From Oscillospiraceae bacterium (GTDB lineage Bacteria > Bacillota > Clostridia > Oscillospirales > Ruminococcaceae), in assembly GCA_015067185.1 (NCBI GenBank), contig SVMZ01000015.1:1-62030 (forward strand): a DNA stretch of 62,030 bases, written 5' to 3'. How positions within the stretch are numbered: the stretch's first letter is position 1; each line of letters starts with the position of its first letter. The position numbers and the translations under genes were made by a program. Shown one piece after another: positions 61,735-62,030 of the stretch. The notes below the pieces were generated by a model that worked only from the letters and a program-made list of their open reading frames with translations, made no database searches and had not been told where the DNA came from.

Positions 61735-62030
61735 ATGTATAAAATATCTGTCCCCCTCATGAACCGCAATATTCAGCGTGCAGGACGCGAAAAATTTGCG
61801 GAATACCTCAAAAAAATGAAGGCAGAAAGAGTTTTTCTTGCCCTTGACGCCTATTTTGTCGATGAGAAAAAGCGCACCGTCGAGCTTGCCGCACTTAAGG
61901 ATAACTGCGAATATTTCAAATCACAGGGCTTTGAGGTCGGTGCCTGGATCTGGACCTTCATGATCAACGAGGATACCCAATACACTCACATGACCTCTCC
62001 CTTTGGGAAGGTATCTGCTACCCAGATGTG
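61735..62030 (+). CDS. N-terminal fragment of an unidentified protein (truncated by the window end)
   Basis: An ATG at 61735, with AAAGGAG 7 nt upstream, opens a frame still open at the window end (98 complete codons). The product starts MYKISVPLMNRNIQRAGREK and continues with VFLALDAYFVDEKKRTVELA and FEVGAWIWTFMI, the look of the first strands of a TIM-barrel (glycoside-hydrolase-like) protein. Too little is present to name it. Confidence 0.7.
   Translation, partial: MYKISVPLMNRNIQRAGREKFAEYLKKMKAERVFLALDAYFVDEKKRTVELAALKDNCEYFKSQGFEVGAWIWTFMINEDTQYTHMTSPFGKVSATQM

Noticed and set aside
1..62030. CRISPR arrays, IS elements, prophage or rRNA genes
   Set aside because: No regularly spaced repeats, transposase, integrase, phage structural or rRNA-like sequence was seen on either strand.

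Overview
The window looks like chromosomal DNA from a low-to-mid GC Firmicute, most likely a gut Clostridia (Oscillospirales/Ruminococcaceae-like) specialised in glycan use. The evidence is the set of gene families: a DnaD-DnaC primosome pair, a CarD-like regulator, type III pantothenate kinase next to an ECF-transporter S component, YesM/YesN two-component regulators, LplB/LplC-type sugar permeases with Gram-positive lipoprotein binding proteins, strong GGAGG ribosome sites and occasional TTG/GTG starts. I see no rRNA, CRISPR array, transposase or intact integrase. There is one tRNA (Pro, GGG).

Layout. 1-3044: the 3' end of one solute-binding lipoprotein, a second such lipoprotein, and a tandem L-rhamnose-mutarotase-like protein. 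3124-9968 (minus): a sugar ABC importer (two permeases and a binding protein, no ATPase), then two tandem GH20-like cytosolic proteins and a creatininase-family amidohydrolase, with a divergent YesM/YesN sensor pair at 10182-13040. 13223-16107: a CarD-like factor, an MFS transporter and an AraC regulator. 16249-23656 (plus): a co-directional cluster of a ceramidase-like hydrolase, two SGNH hydrolases, a DegT aminotransferase, a Gfo/Idh/MocA dehydrogenase, a second creatininase-family protein and an N-acyltransferase-like protein. This has the look of an undescribed amino-sugar or aminocyclitol pathway. 23722-34786: mostly housekeeping (DnaC, DnaD, YdcF, a PBP, signal peptidase I, CoaX, PanT-like ECF S component) plus a ROK regulator and an OPA-type transporter.

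34979-41603: tRNA-Pro followed by genes of different character (a beta-helix lipoprotein, a nucleotidyltransferase bracketed by diverged repeats, a DUF6886-type protein, a GH2 enzyme), a possible island. 42013-45567: a D-amino-acid operon (D-aminoacylase, D-serine dehydratase, XRE-cupin regulator). 45654-51319: a second carbohydrate locus (GH-like barrel protein, DUF4432 aldose-epimerase-like protein, metal-less pita-bread protein) with a divergent AraC activator. 51513-62030: a CofE-like ligase, a four-gene minus-strand operon (methyltransferase, GNAT, 2H phosphoesterase, P-loop kinase) preceded by a leader ORF and an intrinsic terminator, a UDP-sugar dehydrogenase/acyltransferase pair, AIM24, a flavodoxin-like protein, a prohibitin-like SPFH protein, GDPD and one truncated gene.

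The common theme is import and intracellular processing of modified (amino- or acyl-) sugars, with several local AraC/YesN/ROK regulators. The most unusual signals are the leader ORF plus terminator ahead of the methyltransferase operon (55.3-55.6 kb), the divergent promoters sharing one -35 box (25.8 kb), and the amino-sugar-like cluster at 16-24 kb.
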